Positions 9,051 to 16,999 of a stretch of 64,000 nt of DNA are shown piece by piece (the stretch's first letter is position 1; every line of letters starts with the position of its first letter). The notes under the pieces were generated by a model. The model saw only the letters and a list, made by a program, of their open reading frames with translations, ran no database searches and was not told where the DNA came from. The stretch is taken from assembly GCA_934155645.1 (NCBI GenBank), contig CAKPHC010000005.1:1-64000 (forward strand), given 5' to 3'. Position numbers and translations under genes: made by a program. This DNA is from an uncultured Bacilli bacterium (GTDB taxonomy: Bacteria > Bacillota_I > Bacilli_A > RF39 > UBA660).

Positions 9051-9653
9051 ATGGTTAAAAAAATTATTATTAGTAACTCAATTCGCACAATTAGGCGTTA
9101 CTATCCGAACTATAGTGATGAGGATATTGAAAAAATTCAATATGGACTCGAATCTATATATTTATCGCTTACAAAAGTAATCGTAATATTATTATTATCG
9201 ATTTTCCTTAATATCTTTAAGGAAACTATCATTACCTTGCTATTGTTCAATATATTAAGAACAACAGCATTTGGTATACACGCTTCTAAATCTTGGATTT
9301 GCTGGGTAACCTCAGTTCCAACATTTATAGGAATACCATTAATATGTAAATATATAACATTTCCAATATATATATTGTTAATAATAGCAAGTATATCGTT
9401 AATAAATTTTATATTATTTGCACCTGCTGACACAGTTAAAAGACCACTAATAAGAAAAAAGCGAAGAATTATATATAAAGTTTTAACAGTAATCATAGGA
9501 ATAATATATCTCGCAATGATTATAATTTGTAAAAACAATTTCATTCAAAATTGTTTATCCGCTTCTATGTTAATAGAAACTATATTGATATCACCGTTGA
9601 CGTACAAAATATTTAAGATGCCTTATAACAACTACAAAAGTTATGGGAAATAG
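9051..9653 (+). CDS. agrB: accessory gene regulator AgrB, peptide-processing protease
   Basis: AgrB is a membrane cysteine endopeptidase that cuts the AgrD precursor and forms the thiolactone ring of the autoinducing peptide. This 200-residue protein has five or six membrane segments and the motif FGIHASKSWIC. The catalytic His77 and Cys84 fall at the same numbers as in Staphylococcus aureus AgrB. GAGGTAATGT precedes the ATG. It is followed 22 bases later by agrD. The sensor and regulator genes are on the opposite strand and converge on this pair. Confidence 0.9.
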   Translation: MVKKIIISNSIRTIRRYYPNYSDEDIEKIQYGLESIYLSLTKVIVILLLSIFLNIFKETIITLLLFNILRTTAFGIHASKSWICWVTSVPTFIGIPLICKYITFPIYILLIIASISLINFILFAPADTVKRPLIRKKRRIIYKVLTVIIGIIYLAMIIICKNNFIQNCLSASMLIETILISPLTYKIFKMPYNNYKSYGK

Positions 9654-9675
9654 AAAATAGAAGGAGGAAAAAGAA

Positions 9676-9795
9676 ATGAAAAAATTCATCGCTATGGCAT
9701 TAGCTGCACTTGGTGTAGTTGCTGCTGGCGCTGCATCTGCTGCTTGCCTTGCAATTATATTTGACGAACCAGAAATGCCGAAATCAATGCTATAA
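9676..9795 (+). CDS. agrD: AgrD autoinducing peptide precursor
   Basis: This 39-codon gene follows agrB with AAGGAGGAAAAAGAA before its ATG. The product has an amphipathic Ala/Gly-rich leader (MKKFIAMALAALGVVAAG), a core around Cys24 (SAACLAIIF) and an acidic tail (DEPEMPKSML) like the DEPE recognition tail of staphylococcal AgrD. The expected signal is a cyclic thiolactone built on Cys24. If cleavage is just before DEPE, the ring would be CLAIIF, six residues, one more than the usual five. Confidence 0.9.
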   Translation: MKKFIAMALAALGVVAAGAASAACLAIIFDEPEMPKSML

Positions 9796-9802
9796 AGAAA
9801 AG

Positions 9803-9824
9803 AACTGCAAAATGCAGTTTTTTT
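9803..9824 (+). terminator. agrBD terminator
   Basis: AACTGCA / TGCAGTT hairpin followed by seven T on the plus strand, eight bases after the agrD stop. Confidence 0.85.
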
Positions 9825-9837
9825 GTGGTTAAATATT

Positions 9838-9857
9838 AAAAAGCCTCATACAGAGGC
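9838..9857 (-). terminator. agrCA terminator
   Basis: GCCTC / GAGGC hairpin followed by five T on the minus strand, 16 bases beyond the agrC stop. With the agrBD terminator it separates the two convergent operons. Confidence 0.75.
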
Positions 9858-9873
9858 ATAAATATACTATTTA

Positions 9874-11187
9874 TTAATCTTGTTCTTTACTAACCATTAG
9901 TTTTTGTACAAAGTAACCACCTAGTGTTTTTGTTTCATTTTCAAATATTGGGCTTTCATTTACTATGGCTTTTACAAGAGCTAATCCATAACCATGTCCC
10001 TTACCTTTGGTAGAGTTACCAGTTTCATAAATTTCATCTACATTAACTTCACCTTTATAAGTATTAGCTATTTCAAATACAACTTTATCATTTTGAATAT
10101 AAATGCAAAATGATATTTCTTTATTTTCAACATCATTTGTAGCTTCTATAGCATTATCCAAGAATACACCTATTATTTTAGATAATTGGTTATTTTCTTT
10201 TACATTTAAAAATCCCAAAGCTGATTCGCTCACATCTTTACTAATATTAAAGAAGACATTAATCTTTTTATCGTTCATATTACTTAATTTATTATGAATT
10301 ATTCCTTTTAATCCACCGAACGGAAGATATCTTAAGTATCTAATCCAAGCATTTTCAATATTATCTTTATTACCAATACTTTCATCTAAATATTCCAATA
10401 ATTTAGTATTACTCTTTTTAACCATACCTCTTATAAGAATTAATTCATTTCTATTTTCATGTTGACAAATACTATATTGCTCAACTAAATTTTCCGTCTC
10501 TTTAGAATACTTAACATATTTTTCATATTCATCAGCGATTTTTAATTTATCTAAGTGTTGTTTTATTACAATAAATCCCAAAAAGACTAAACCAACAATA
10601 AGAACTAAATTTAAAAACAAAGAATAATCTAATCTCCAACCGCTATAATACATTTTATAAAAAACAGAACTAATTGATATTAGTAATATAGCAAAAGTGA
10701 ACATTAAAGATAATTTATTATTTTCTTTCACTTTATCTATTTTACCATTAACGGCTTTAGCTGTTGGAAAAACTAACAATACTGAAAAAGAACTTATACA
10801 AAAATTAGCGATAGCACTTCCAACAAATTCTCGTACGTCTTTAATGATATGAAAGTAAGATAATATGGCCATTACTAACGTAAATAATAATTCACTTATA
10901 ACCACAAAAAGATAAGCTATTAAAGCAGCTGTTGCACATTGCGATAAATTCTTTTTAAATAACAATTTATAAGAAAATAGTACAAAGCCATATAAAGTAA
11001 CCAATTTAGCAATATTGTCCAAAATCATATAATTTGCAGTAATGAAAACAATTAAAGCAATAATTACTAACAAGTTTTTAAAGTTTTTGTCCACTTTTTG
11101 ATTAAAAAACTTACTACCAGCAATAACAAAAAAGGCACTTAAAAAAACACTTCCTATCAAATAATTAAATATACCACTAAAATCCAT
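9874..11187 (-). CDS. agrC: AgrC-type sensor histidine kinase
   Basis: This 437-residue kinase has about six N-terminal membrane segments (residues 5-210), as in peptide-sensing HPK10 kinases, and a cytoplasmic GHKL kinase domain. The phosphoacceptor region reads CQHENRNEL (His243), the N box LDNAIEA (near 337) and the G box KGKGHGYGLAL (near 393). It would sense the AgrD-derived peptide and phosphorylate AgrA, encoded 10 bases upstream. GAGGTAAGAATT precedes the ATG. It is the distal gene of an agrA-agrC operon, the reverse of the usual C-then-A order. Confidence 0.88.
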   Translation of the reverse strand: MDFSGIFNYLIGSVFLSAFFVIAGSKFFNQKVDKNFKNLLVIIALIVFITANYMILDNIAKLVTLYGFVLFSYKLLFKKNLSQCATAALIAYLFVVISELLFTLVMAILSYFHIIKDVREFVGSAIANFCISSFSVLLVFPTAKAVNGKIDKVKENNKLSLMFTFAILLISISSVFYKMYYSGWRLDYSLFLNLVLIVGLVFLGFIVIKQHLDKLKIADEYEKYVKYSKETENLVEQYSICQHENRNELILIRGMVKKSNTKLLEYLDESIGNKDNIENAWIRYLRYLPFGGLKGIIHNKLSNMNDKKINVFFNISKDVSESALGFLNVKENNQLSKIIGVFLDNAIEATNDVENKEISFCIYIQNDKVVFEIANTYKGEVNVDEIYETGNSTKGKGHGYGLALVKAIVNESPIFENETKTLGGYFVQKLMVSKEQD

Positions 11188-11197
11188 AATTCTTACC

Positions 11198-11920
11198 TCA
11201 TTTCATTAATCTTTCTTGTAATTCCCTTTTATAATTCCTAGATAATAAATATGTCTTTTTACCGCCGTGAAAGGTTATGACTAAATCATTTAAGTCAACC
11301 TTTTCAATATTATATAAATTAACTATACAACTTTTATGAGTTTTCATAAACCTTAAATCACGTAATCCGTCCAATATATTACTAATAGTTCCCTTTATTA
11401 AATAAGATTTTGTTTTAGTAATAAGATTTACTTTACAGCTTTCTGGGTCTATCTCAAAATACAATATATCATCATATGGTATTCTATATAAATCACCCTC
11501 GTTTTTAAACACAAAAGACTTGTATCTTGTAATATTAATATAAGCATTATTTAATACTTTCAATAAGTTTTCCTCACAGTTATCAAACTTTGAAACAAAA
11601 TTTAATATTAAGCTTCTATTTGTAAATGTATTTTCTAACATTTCTCTATGAGCAGTAACAACAATCAATTGACTTTGATTATCACCACTCATCCTTATTT
11701 CTCTCGCTAAATCTAAGCCAGACTTTCCAGGAACTTCGATATCTAAAATATAAATGTTATGTCCTGATTTATTTTGTATAAACTTTGTTAACTCAGTAGT
11801 ATAAGCAGAAAATTGATAAATCTTGTACGATACATCACTATTACCCATAAATTTATGAACAAGCTTAACATAATTATCTCTAATCAGCTCTTTATCCTCA
11901 TAAAGTACAAAATTAATCAT
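11198..11920 (-). CDS. agrA: AgrA-type LytTR response regulator
   Basis: This 240-residue regulator has a receiver domain with the phosphorylation site Asp60 in YILDIEVPGKSG and a C-terminal LytTR DNA-binding domain (about 140-238; FMKTHKSCIVNL). LytTR regulators bind direct repeats about 21 bp apart, which matches the repeats upstream of agrB. It uses TGA as stop. AAAAGGTGAGATT precedes the ATG. It is first in its operon, with agrC behind it. A weak extended -10 (TGGTAAAAT, 11950-11958) lies upstream. Confidence 0.9.
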   Translation of the reverse strand: MINFVLYEDKELIRDNYVKLVHKFMGNSDVSYKIYQFSAYTTELTKFIQNKSGHNIYILDIEVPGKSGLDLAREIRMSGDNQSQLIVVTAHREMLENTFTNRSLILNFVSKFDNCEENLLKVLNNAYINITRYKSFVFKNEGDLYRIPYDDILYFEIDPESCKVNLITKTKSYLIKGTISNILDGLRDLRFMKTHKSCIVNLYNIEKVDLNDLVITFHGGKKTYLLSRNYKRELQERLMK

Positions 11921-11987
11921 AATCTCACCTTTTTTCTCAAACCTCTTTTATTTTACCATATTTTTACATTTTTCTACAGTTAAAAGC

Positions 11988-12014
11988 AAAAAAATAACAG
12001 TTATAACTGCTATT
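11988..12014 (-). terminator. tagO-like gene terminator
   Basis: AATAGCAGT / ACTGTTATT hairpin with a T run on the minus strand. The stem includes the TAG stop codon of the upstream gene. Confidence 0.75.
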
Positions 12015-13107
12015 TTTGTTTTTTACTCTTTGATTGAATTTTAAATCTATCTTCTAATTGTTTTATTTTGTTGCTCATACTCTGAGATAGTATACCTGTA
12101 TGTAGAATAAACCATATTGTAAGTGCCAATAATACAAAGTAAATTATCATCGCTTTTTTAGCATCACCCAAAGTGAAGAAAATTGCAGCAGCTGAGAATA
12201 ATATATTTATTAAATAAATAATTAATACTGTTTGCCTTTGAGTGAAATTCATCTTTAAAAACTGATGATGCATATGGTCTTTATCAGCTTCAAATATTGG
12301 TTGTTTTTTCAACATACGTCTTACAATTGCAAACAATGTATCCAAAATAGGAATTGCTAGAACTGCTAATGGAATCACAAATGATAAGAACATTGCACCC
12401 TTAAATCCTAAAAGAGAAACTACAGCAATAATAAAGCCCATAAACATTGAACCAGTATCGCCCGCAAATATTTTTGCTGGATTAAAGTTGTGTAATAAGA
12501 ACCCAGTTGTTGCACCTAACATAATAAATATTAATGTTATTTCAAGGGTAGCTTGTCTACCTTGAACAAATGCAATAATTCCCATTGTTGCTAAAAATAT
12601 AGAAGCAATTCCACCACTCAAGCCATCTAGCCCATCTATTAAATTAATTACATTGATACATCCAATAATAAAAACCAATGTTATTGGATATGCAAGGATA
12701 CCAAATTTAAAAACTTGACCAAAGGCCGTTACTTCATTTAAATAAATATTACCATAAAATATTATTGTACACGCTGCACATATTTGACCAAGCAATTTAT
12801 ACCTAGGCTTAATTGGATTAATATCATCTATAATACCTGTTATTATTATTATAAAACTACCTATTAAAATTGAATTCATTTGAATACTGTGAACACCAAA
12901 AAGCATATATCCAAATAGAAAACCTAAGAATATTCCTAGTCCGCCTAATTTAGGCATTGGTTTAGTATGTACTCTACGATTATCTCTAGGAACATCCATT
13001 GCGTTAATATGTTTAGCAATCTTTATCATGCCTGGCATTATTAAAGCTGTAAAAACAAATGTTATTAAAGTTATTAATGCTATCTCAATTAAATACTTAT
13101 TTACCAT
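12010..13107 (-). CDS. tagO: undecaprenyl-phosphate N-acetylglucosaminyl 1-phosphate transferase (WecA/TagO type)
   Basis: The enzyme moves a sugar-1-phosphate from a UDP-sugar onto undecaprenyl phosphate at the membrane, the first step of wall teichoic acid or another surface polymer. This 365-residue protein has about eleven membrane segments and the family motifs NLIDGLDGLSGG, FAGDTGSMFMG and HMHHQ, with a PKLGG motif near the N terminus. It is WecA/TagO rather than MraY in length and motif spacing. The start at MVNKYLIEI has AGAGGTAGTATT upstream; the ATG six codons earlier overlaps that site. No teichoic acid genes are beside it. Confidence 0.88.
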   Translation of the reverse strand: MVNKYLIEIALITLITFVFTALIMPGMIKIAKHINAMDVPRDNRRVHTKPMPKLGGLGIFLGFLFGYMLFGVHSIQMNSILIGSFIIIITGIIDDINPIKPRYKLLGQICAACTIIFYGNIYLNEVTAFGQVFKFGILAYPITLVFIIGCINVINLIDGLDGLSGGIASIFLATMGIIAFVQGRQATLEITLIFIMLGATTGFLLHNFNPAKIFAGDTGSMFMGFIIAVVSLLGFKGAMFLSFVIPLAVLAIPILDTLFAIVRRMLKKQPIFEADKDHMHHQFLKMNFTQRQTVLIIYLINILFSAAAIFFTLGDAKKAMIIYFVLLALTIWFILHTGILSQSMSNKIKQLEDRFKIQSKSKKQK

Positions 13108-13155
13108 AATACTACCTCTTTCCAACTAAATTATAGCAAATAAATAAATAAAATA

Positions 13156-13180
13156 AAACAAAAAACCGCATTAACGGTTT
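13156..13180 (-). terminator. terminator of the spoIIQ-spoIIID-mbl region
   Basis: AAACCG / CGGTTT hairpin with a 6-base loop and following T run on the minus strand, overlapping the mbl stop codon. Confidence 0.75.
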
Positions 13181-14162
13181 ATTTATCTAATAAATTTAAA
13201 TTATCTAACATAATTCCACAACCTTCAACCACACAAGTTAATGGACTTTCAGCTATATAGATAGGTACTCCAAGTTCTTTTTCAAATAATTGTGGAAAAC
13301 CTTTTACTAATGCTCCTCCACCGGTTAAAACAATACCTTTATCCACAATATCTGCGGATAATTCCGGTGGCGTTTCTTCTAATACTTTTTTAGCTTCCTT
13401 TATTATTTTTAATGCGTGGGGTTGTAATGCTTCTTCAATTTCTTTTTCTGTTATTTCCATTGTATTTGGTAAGCCTGTTTCTAAGCTTCTGCCTTTAATT
13501 TCTTGTTTATTATTTTTATCCCCTTTATATACAGCCCCTAAATTAAGTTTTATATACTCAGCGGTTCTTTCCCCAATTAATAATTTATGATTTTCTCTTA
13601 TATATTCAATAATAGCATTATCAAAGGTATTGCCAGCCACTTTAATTGATGAACTATTTACAATACCACCTAATGACAAGATAGCTATATCAGTAGTACC
13701 TCCACCGATATCAATAACCATATTAGCACCAGGTTTTGAAATGTCCATACCTGCTCCTAACGCAGCTACTTTTGGTTCTTCATCCATGAACACTTTCTTT
13801 GCTCCTAGTTTTTCTGCAGCTTCTTTAATTGCATTTTTCTCCACTTGTGTAATATTAGATGGGCAACAAATTAATATTCTAGGTTTTGACCATAAACGCA
13901 ATCCTTTAATTTTTTTCAACATATTAGTTAGCATTGCTTCAGTATATTCAAAATCCGCAATAACACCATCTTTTAACGGTTTTATGGCCTTAACTTTGCC
14001 AGGAGTTCTTCCTAACATTTCATTTGCGTCTTTACCTACCGCTAATACATTTTTAGTTTCTGAATCAATTGCTAAAACTGATGGTTCATTTAATACAATA
14101 CCTTGCCCCTTAACATAAACTAGTACATTTGCTGTTCCTAAATCTATTCCAATATCTTTCAT
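13179..14162 (-). CDS. mbl: MreB-family actin-like protein (Mbl)
   Basis: MreB/Mbl polymers guide lateral wall synthesis. The 327-residue protein has the actin-type ATP-binding motifs: phosphate 1 DLGTANVLVY, connect 1, phosphate 2 MVIDIGGGTTDIAIL and the adenosine motif VLTGGGALVKG. It lies 9 bases after spoIIID, as mbl does in Bacillus, and no mreCD follows, which favours Mbl over MreB. AAGAGGAAATT precedes the ATG. The length is close to the family norm. Confidence 0.9.
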   Translation of the reverse strand: MKDIGIDLGTANVLVYVKGQGIVLNEPSVLAIDSETKNVLAVGKDANEMLGRTPGKVKAIKPLKDGVIADFEYTEAMLTNMLKKIKGLRLWSKPRILICCPSNITQVEKNAIKEAAEKLGAKKVFMDEEPKVAALGAGMDISKPGANMVIDIGGGTTDIAILSLGGIVNSSSIKVAGNTFDNAIIEYIRENHKLLIGERTAEYIKLNLGAVYKGDKNNKQEIKGRSLETGLPNTMEITEKEIEEALQPHALKIIKEAKKVLEETPPELSADIVDKGIVLTGGGALVKGFPQLFEKELGVPIYIAESPLTCVVEGCGIMLDNLNLLDK

Positions 14163-14171
14163 AATTTCCTC

Positions 14172-14420
14172 TTATAATTTTAAATATTTTTTCTTTGTAG
14201 ACTCTCCACCTCTTATATGTCTTACTTCAATGTGTTCTTTAAAAATCTTATCCACATCTTCATGTAAGTCTAAATCAATATCGCGAAGTCTTTCTTGTAA
14301 ATCTTTATGAACAGTGCTTTTACTAACATTATAAATTAGTGCTATATCACGCACTGTACTTTTATTTTCTAACATATATAACGCCTCATTCATTACTCTT
14401 TCAACAATATATTTATCCAT
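14172..14420 (-). CDS. spoIIID: sporulation transcription regulator SpoIIID
   Basis: SpoIIID is a small DNA-binding protein that adjusts the mother-cell sigma-E regulon during sporulation. The 82-residue product has the helix-turn-helix DIALIYNVSKSTVHKDLQER (about 25-45) and a basic C-terminal tail ending STKKKYLKL, as in the family. AAAGGAAGGTATAT precedes the ATG. It lies between spoIIQ and mbl, the same neighbourhood as in Bacillus. Confidence 0.95.
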   Translation of the reverse strand: MDKYIVERVMNEALYMLENKSTVRDIALIYNVSKSTVHKDLQERLRDIDLDLHEDVDKIFKEHIEVRHIRGGESTKKKYLKL

Positions 14421-14470
14421 ATATACCTTCCTTTAATAAAGTATATATAAATCTTTAAACAGTTATGAAT

Positions 14471-14493
14471 AAAAAAAGGCATTATAATTGCCT
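14471..14493 (-). terminator. spoIIQ terminator
   Basis: AGGCA / TGCCT hairpin with a 7-base loop and seven T on the minus strand, directly after the spoIIQ stop. Confidence 0.8.
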
Positions 14494-14494
14494 A

Positions 14495-15115
14495 CTACTC
14501 TTTTATACTTTTATTGTAATATTCTTCAGGATTAATAACTTGACCTTCTTTGAAAAGTTCAAAATGCAAATGACTGCCTAGTTCACTATTGATTTTTGAA
14601 ACACCACTCTTACCTAATACTTGTCCTTGGATAACAGAATCTCCTTCTTTGACGGTAATAGTAGCCATCCCTTGGTAAACACTAATATACTTGTTATCGT
14701 GTTTAATTTCTATTGTATTACCTAGCAAATCGTTATTATTAACACTTATAACAGTACCATCTAAAACAGATACAACATCAAATCCTTCAGGCTTAACGTA
14801 ATCTATACCAGAATTTTGAATATAAGTATTCTCATAATACACAATAGCACTTCTTTGATTTTCCTCATCAGCCTTATAATTATAGAAATTTTTACCTATC
14901 TTTACAGCAGGGTCATTATAGGGTCTAATTATTACAGTATCATTAGTCGATATTACCGGAGTATCATTTGAAAGAATAACTCCAGATACATAAGTAACAT
15001 CTTCCTCTACAGGAGGGTCTTCAAACTTTGCCATCGCACCTATTACAAACATCATAATTAACGCTATATAAATGCTTGGCATTACATATGGTCTTAATCT
15101 CAATTTTTTCTTCAT
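14495..15115 (-). CDS. spoIIQ: stage II sporulation protein Q, M23-type
   Basis: SpoIIQ is a forespore membrane protein that pairs with SpoIIIAH to join the two cells during engulfment. The 206-residue protein has one N-terminal membrane anchor (residues 13-30) and an M23 LytM-like domain (about 100-200). The second zinc motif HLHFEL is kept, but where active enzymes have H-x3-D the sequence reads YIQNSGIDYV, so the first zinc histidine is replaced by Asn. B. subtilis SpoIIQ is also degenerate there. Its place next to spoIIID supports the name. Confidence 0.88.
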   Translation of the reverse strand: MKKKLRLRPYVMPSIYIALIMMFVIGAMAKFEDPPVEEDVTYVSGVILSNDTPVISTNDTVIIRPYNDPAVKIGKNFYNYKADEENQRSAIVYYENTYIQNSGIDYVKPEGFDVVSVLDGTVISVNNNDLLGNTIEIKHDNKYISVYQGMATITVKEGDSVIQGQVLGKSGVSKINSELGSHLHFELFKEGQVINPEEYYNKSIKE

Positions 15116-15163
15116 TTTTCCACCTCAATATCAGTTTTAACATTTTAGTGGATTTTATACATA

Positions 15164-15358
15164 TTAAATCATTTTTGTTGATAAAAAGAAATCATAAACA
15201 AAATTACTAACCAAATAAATCATCGAAAGACCAAGTAATAGATAAAAAACTCTTGCTTGTATTACTCTGTTTTTTCTAAATATTTGATTAATATTTACTG
15301 CTTCCATTGCCCATACTACTAGTATTGATACAAAAACATAAATAAAAAATTTAGCACT
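15164..15358 (-). CDS. DUF1146 (YwzB-like) small membrane protein
   Basis: This 64-residue protein has two membrane segments (about 3-20 and 38-58) and a basic stretch NQIFRKNRVIQARVFYLLLG typical of the DUF1146/YwzB family, which lies near spoIID and murA in Bacillus. Its function is unknown. The start MSAKFFIYVF is chosen because AGGAAGG lies 8 bases upstream. This gives an 8-base overlap with the end of rpiB and suggests co-translation. Confidence 0.8.
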   Translation of the reverse strand, partial: SAKFFIYVFVSILVVWAMEAVNINQIFRKNRVIQARVFYLLLGLSMIYLVSNFVYDFFLSTKMI

Positions 15359-15806
15359 CATTATAATTACCTTCCTCATAATCTTGTATCATTTTAAGAC
15401 GTTTAATATGTCTTTCAGAATTAGAAAATTTTGTTTTTAAAAATACATCAACTATATCTTTTGCTTTAAACGACATCATAGAACCATTAAGCGCTAAAAC
15501 GTTAGCATCATTATCTAATCTTGTTAATTCTGCTTCTTTTATGTTGTCCACTTTAGCACATCTAATTCCTTTTACTTTGTTACATGCGATAGAAATACCG
15601 ATACCAGTACCACAAATAACAATTCCTAATTCTGCTTCTTTATTAATCACTTTTTCACATAATCTAAAAGCATATTTAGGATAATCAGTTGAAATCACAG
15701 AGTCAGTTCCTAAATCTATAACTTCATATCCTCTTTTATTTAAATACGTAATAAGCGTAGTTTTTAAATGGTAACCTTTATGGTCACTTGCTATAGCTAT
15801 TTTCAT
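15351..15806 (-). CDS. rpiB: ribose-5-phosphate isomerase B
   Basis: RpiB interconverts ribose-5-phosphate and ribulose-5-phosphate in the pentose phosphate pathway. The 151-residue protein begins MKIAIASDHKGYHLK and carries the active-site stretch GIVICGTGIGISIACNKVKGIR, with the catalytic Cys in ICGTG. The LacA/LacB galactose-6-phosphate isomerases are related, but no lac genes are near. AGAGGTGTGAT precedes the chosen ATG; an earlier ATG six codons upstream lies before that site. The C terminus (RHIKRLKMIQDYE) is typical. Confidence 0.93.
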   Translation of the reverse strand: MKIAIASDHKGYHLKTTLITYLNKRGYEVIDLGTDSVISTDYPKYAFRLCEKVINKEAELGIVICGTGIGISIACNKVKGIRCAKVDNIKEAELTRLDNDANVLALNGSMMSFKAKDIVDVFLKTKFSNSERHIKRLKMIQDYEEGNYNEC

Positions 15807-15858
15807 ATCACACCTCTTTATCATATATATTATATCATGATGAAATAACTATTAAAAG

Positions 15859-15883
15859 AAAAAAGAGTGAACATATCACTCTT
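15859..15883 (-). terminator. rpmE terminator
   Basis: AAGAGTGA / TCACTCTT hairpin followed by a T run on the minus strand, just after the rpmE stop. Confidence 0.85.
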
Positions 15884-15889
15884 AACTTA

Positions 15890-16102
15890 TTACGCTTCTT
15901 TTTTATCGAAACCGTATTTCTTGTTGAACTTATCTACTCTACCAGTATGTGAAGTTCTGCTTTGCATACCTGTATAGAATGGATGACATTTTGAACAAAC
16001 TTCAACATTAATTTCATCTTTGATAGATTTAACAACAAAAGTTTCTCCACAAGCACAAGTTACTTTAGTATCTTTATAATTTGGATGTATTCCTGCTTTC
16101 AT
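15890..16102 (-). CDS. rpmE: 50S ribosomal protein L31, zinc-binding type
   Basis: This 70-residue L31 starts MKAGIHPNYKDTKVTCACG and keeps the Cys residues of the zinc-binding paralogue (CAC near residue 16 and CSKC near 36), so it is the zinc-dependent form. GGAAGGAG lies before the chosen ATG; a frame opening seven codons earlier reads through that site and is unlikely to be the start. It sits between rpiB and the murA/fba block as in Bacillus, where rho usually comes just before it. No rho is present here. Confidence 0.96.
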   Translation of the reverse strand: MKAGIHPNYKDTKVTCACGETFVVKSIKDEINVEVCSKCHPFYTGMQSRTSHTGRVDKFNKKYGFDKKEA

Positions 16103-16193
16103 TATAATCTCTCCTTCCGCCATGATTTAAATCAATCATAGTAATAATTGCTAATATAGTATAACAACATTTTTTAAAATATGCAACAAAAAT

Positions 16194-16955
16194 TTATTTA
16201 AGTACATCAGTCTTTAAATATTTAATTATTTCGTCACTTATTACAAGATATCCTTCTTTACTTGGATGAATATCTAGAGGATTTGGCAAATAATCATCAT
16301 CTTTAGAAATAATATCGGAAACTTTTATATAAATAACACCATTCTTTACACAAATACTATCATACATTTTATCAGCATATTGAACTATTTTATTGATATT
16401 ATCCTTATATCTTTCTATTCTAGGAAGAGGGTTATAGTAACCTATCACTAAAATGTGTCCTTTAGCATATTTTTTTATCAAAGACAATAATTCATTAACA
16501 TTTTCAATAGTTTCATCAACTTGTTTTATAGCAGCATCAGTATCAGACAATATACTAGGAAGTGATGACAAATTAATATTATGCATAAAATCATTTGCAC
16601 CTATTGATATAGTAACTAAATCAGATTCTCTCAATGCTTTTCGAATATTTACCAAAGAACCATTGACTTTAATATTTTTATTCAAATTAATATCATTAGC
16701 AACATCTAAAGTAGTATAACCACTAACTGCATAACTAACATAACTTGATAGTTTCTTATTAGTTTTTAAGTAATCTCTTACGTAATCAGTATATCCATAA
16801 TCATCTACTCCATAAGGATTCCTTCCTGCTGCAACCGAATCCCCAAGTGCCACATAATTTAGTTCTTGCTTATAAGTAGTTTTGTAAATACTAAAAGTAC
16901 CTATACTTATAAATGCTAAAAGAAAAAATAAAATAAATAATCTTTTATGTTTCAT
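16194..16955 (-). CDS. extracellular SGNH/GDSL hydrolase
   Basis: This 253-residue protein has an uncleaved signal anchor or signal peptide (residues 5-22) and a full SGNH hydrolase domain: block I ALGDSVAAG, block II around VSGYTT, block III ISIGANDFM and block V DIHPSKEGY. It is therefore a likely surface or secreted esterase or lipase. Unlike the second domain of the acyltransferase at 90-2315, the catalytic Ser is present. GGAGG lies only 4 bases before the ATG. It follows the murA terminator, so it probably has separate or read-through expression. Confidence 0.88.
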   Translation of the reverse strand: MKHKRLFILFFLLAFISIGTFSIYKTTYKQELNYVALGDSVAAGRNPYGVDDYGYTDYVRDYLKTNKKLSSYVSYAVSGYTTLDVANDINLNKNIKVNGSLVNIRKALRESDLVTISIGANDFMHNINLSSLPSILSDTDAAIKQVDETIENVNELLSLIKKYAKGHILVIGYYNPLPRIERYKDNINKIVQYADKMYDSICVKNGVIYIKVSDIISKDDDYLPNPLDIHPSKEGYLVISDEIIKYLKTDVLK

Positions 16956-16963
16956 TTTGCCTC

Positions 16964-16999
16964 CAAAAAAAAGAAATATTCTATAAACTATATTTCTTT
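16964..16999 (-). terminator. murA terminator
   Basis: AAGAAATAT / ATATTTCTT hairpin with a T run on the minus strand, overlapping the murA stop and ending next to the GGAGG of the following hydrolase gene. Confidence 0.7.

Noticed and set aside
9137..9544. Minus-strand frame of 135 codons within agrB
   Set aside because: It is antisense to a gene with clear catalytic motifs and has no start signals of its own.
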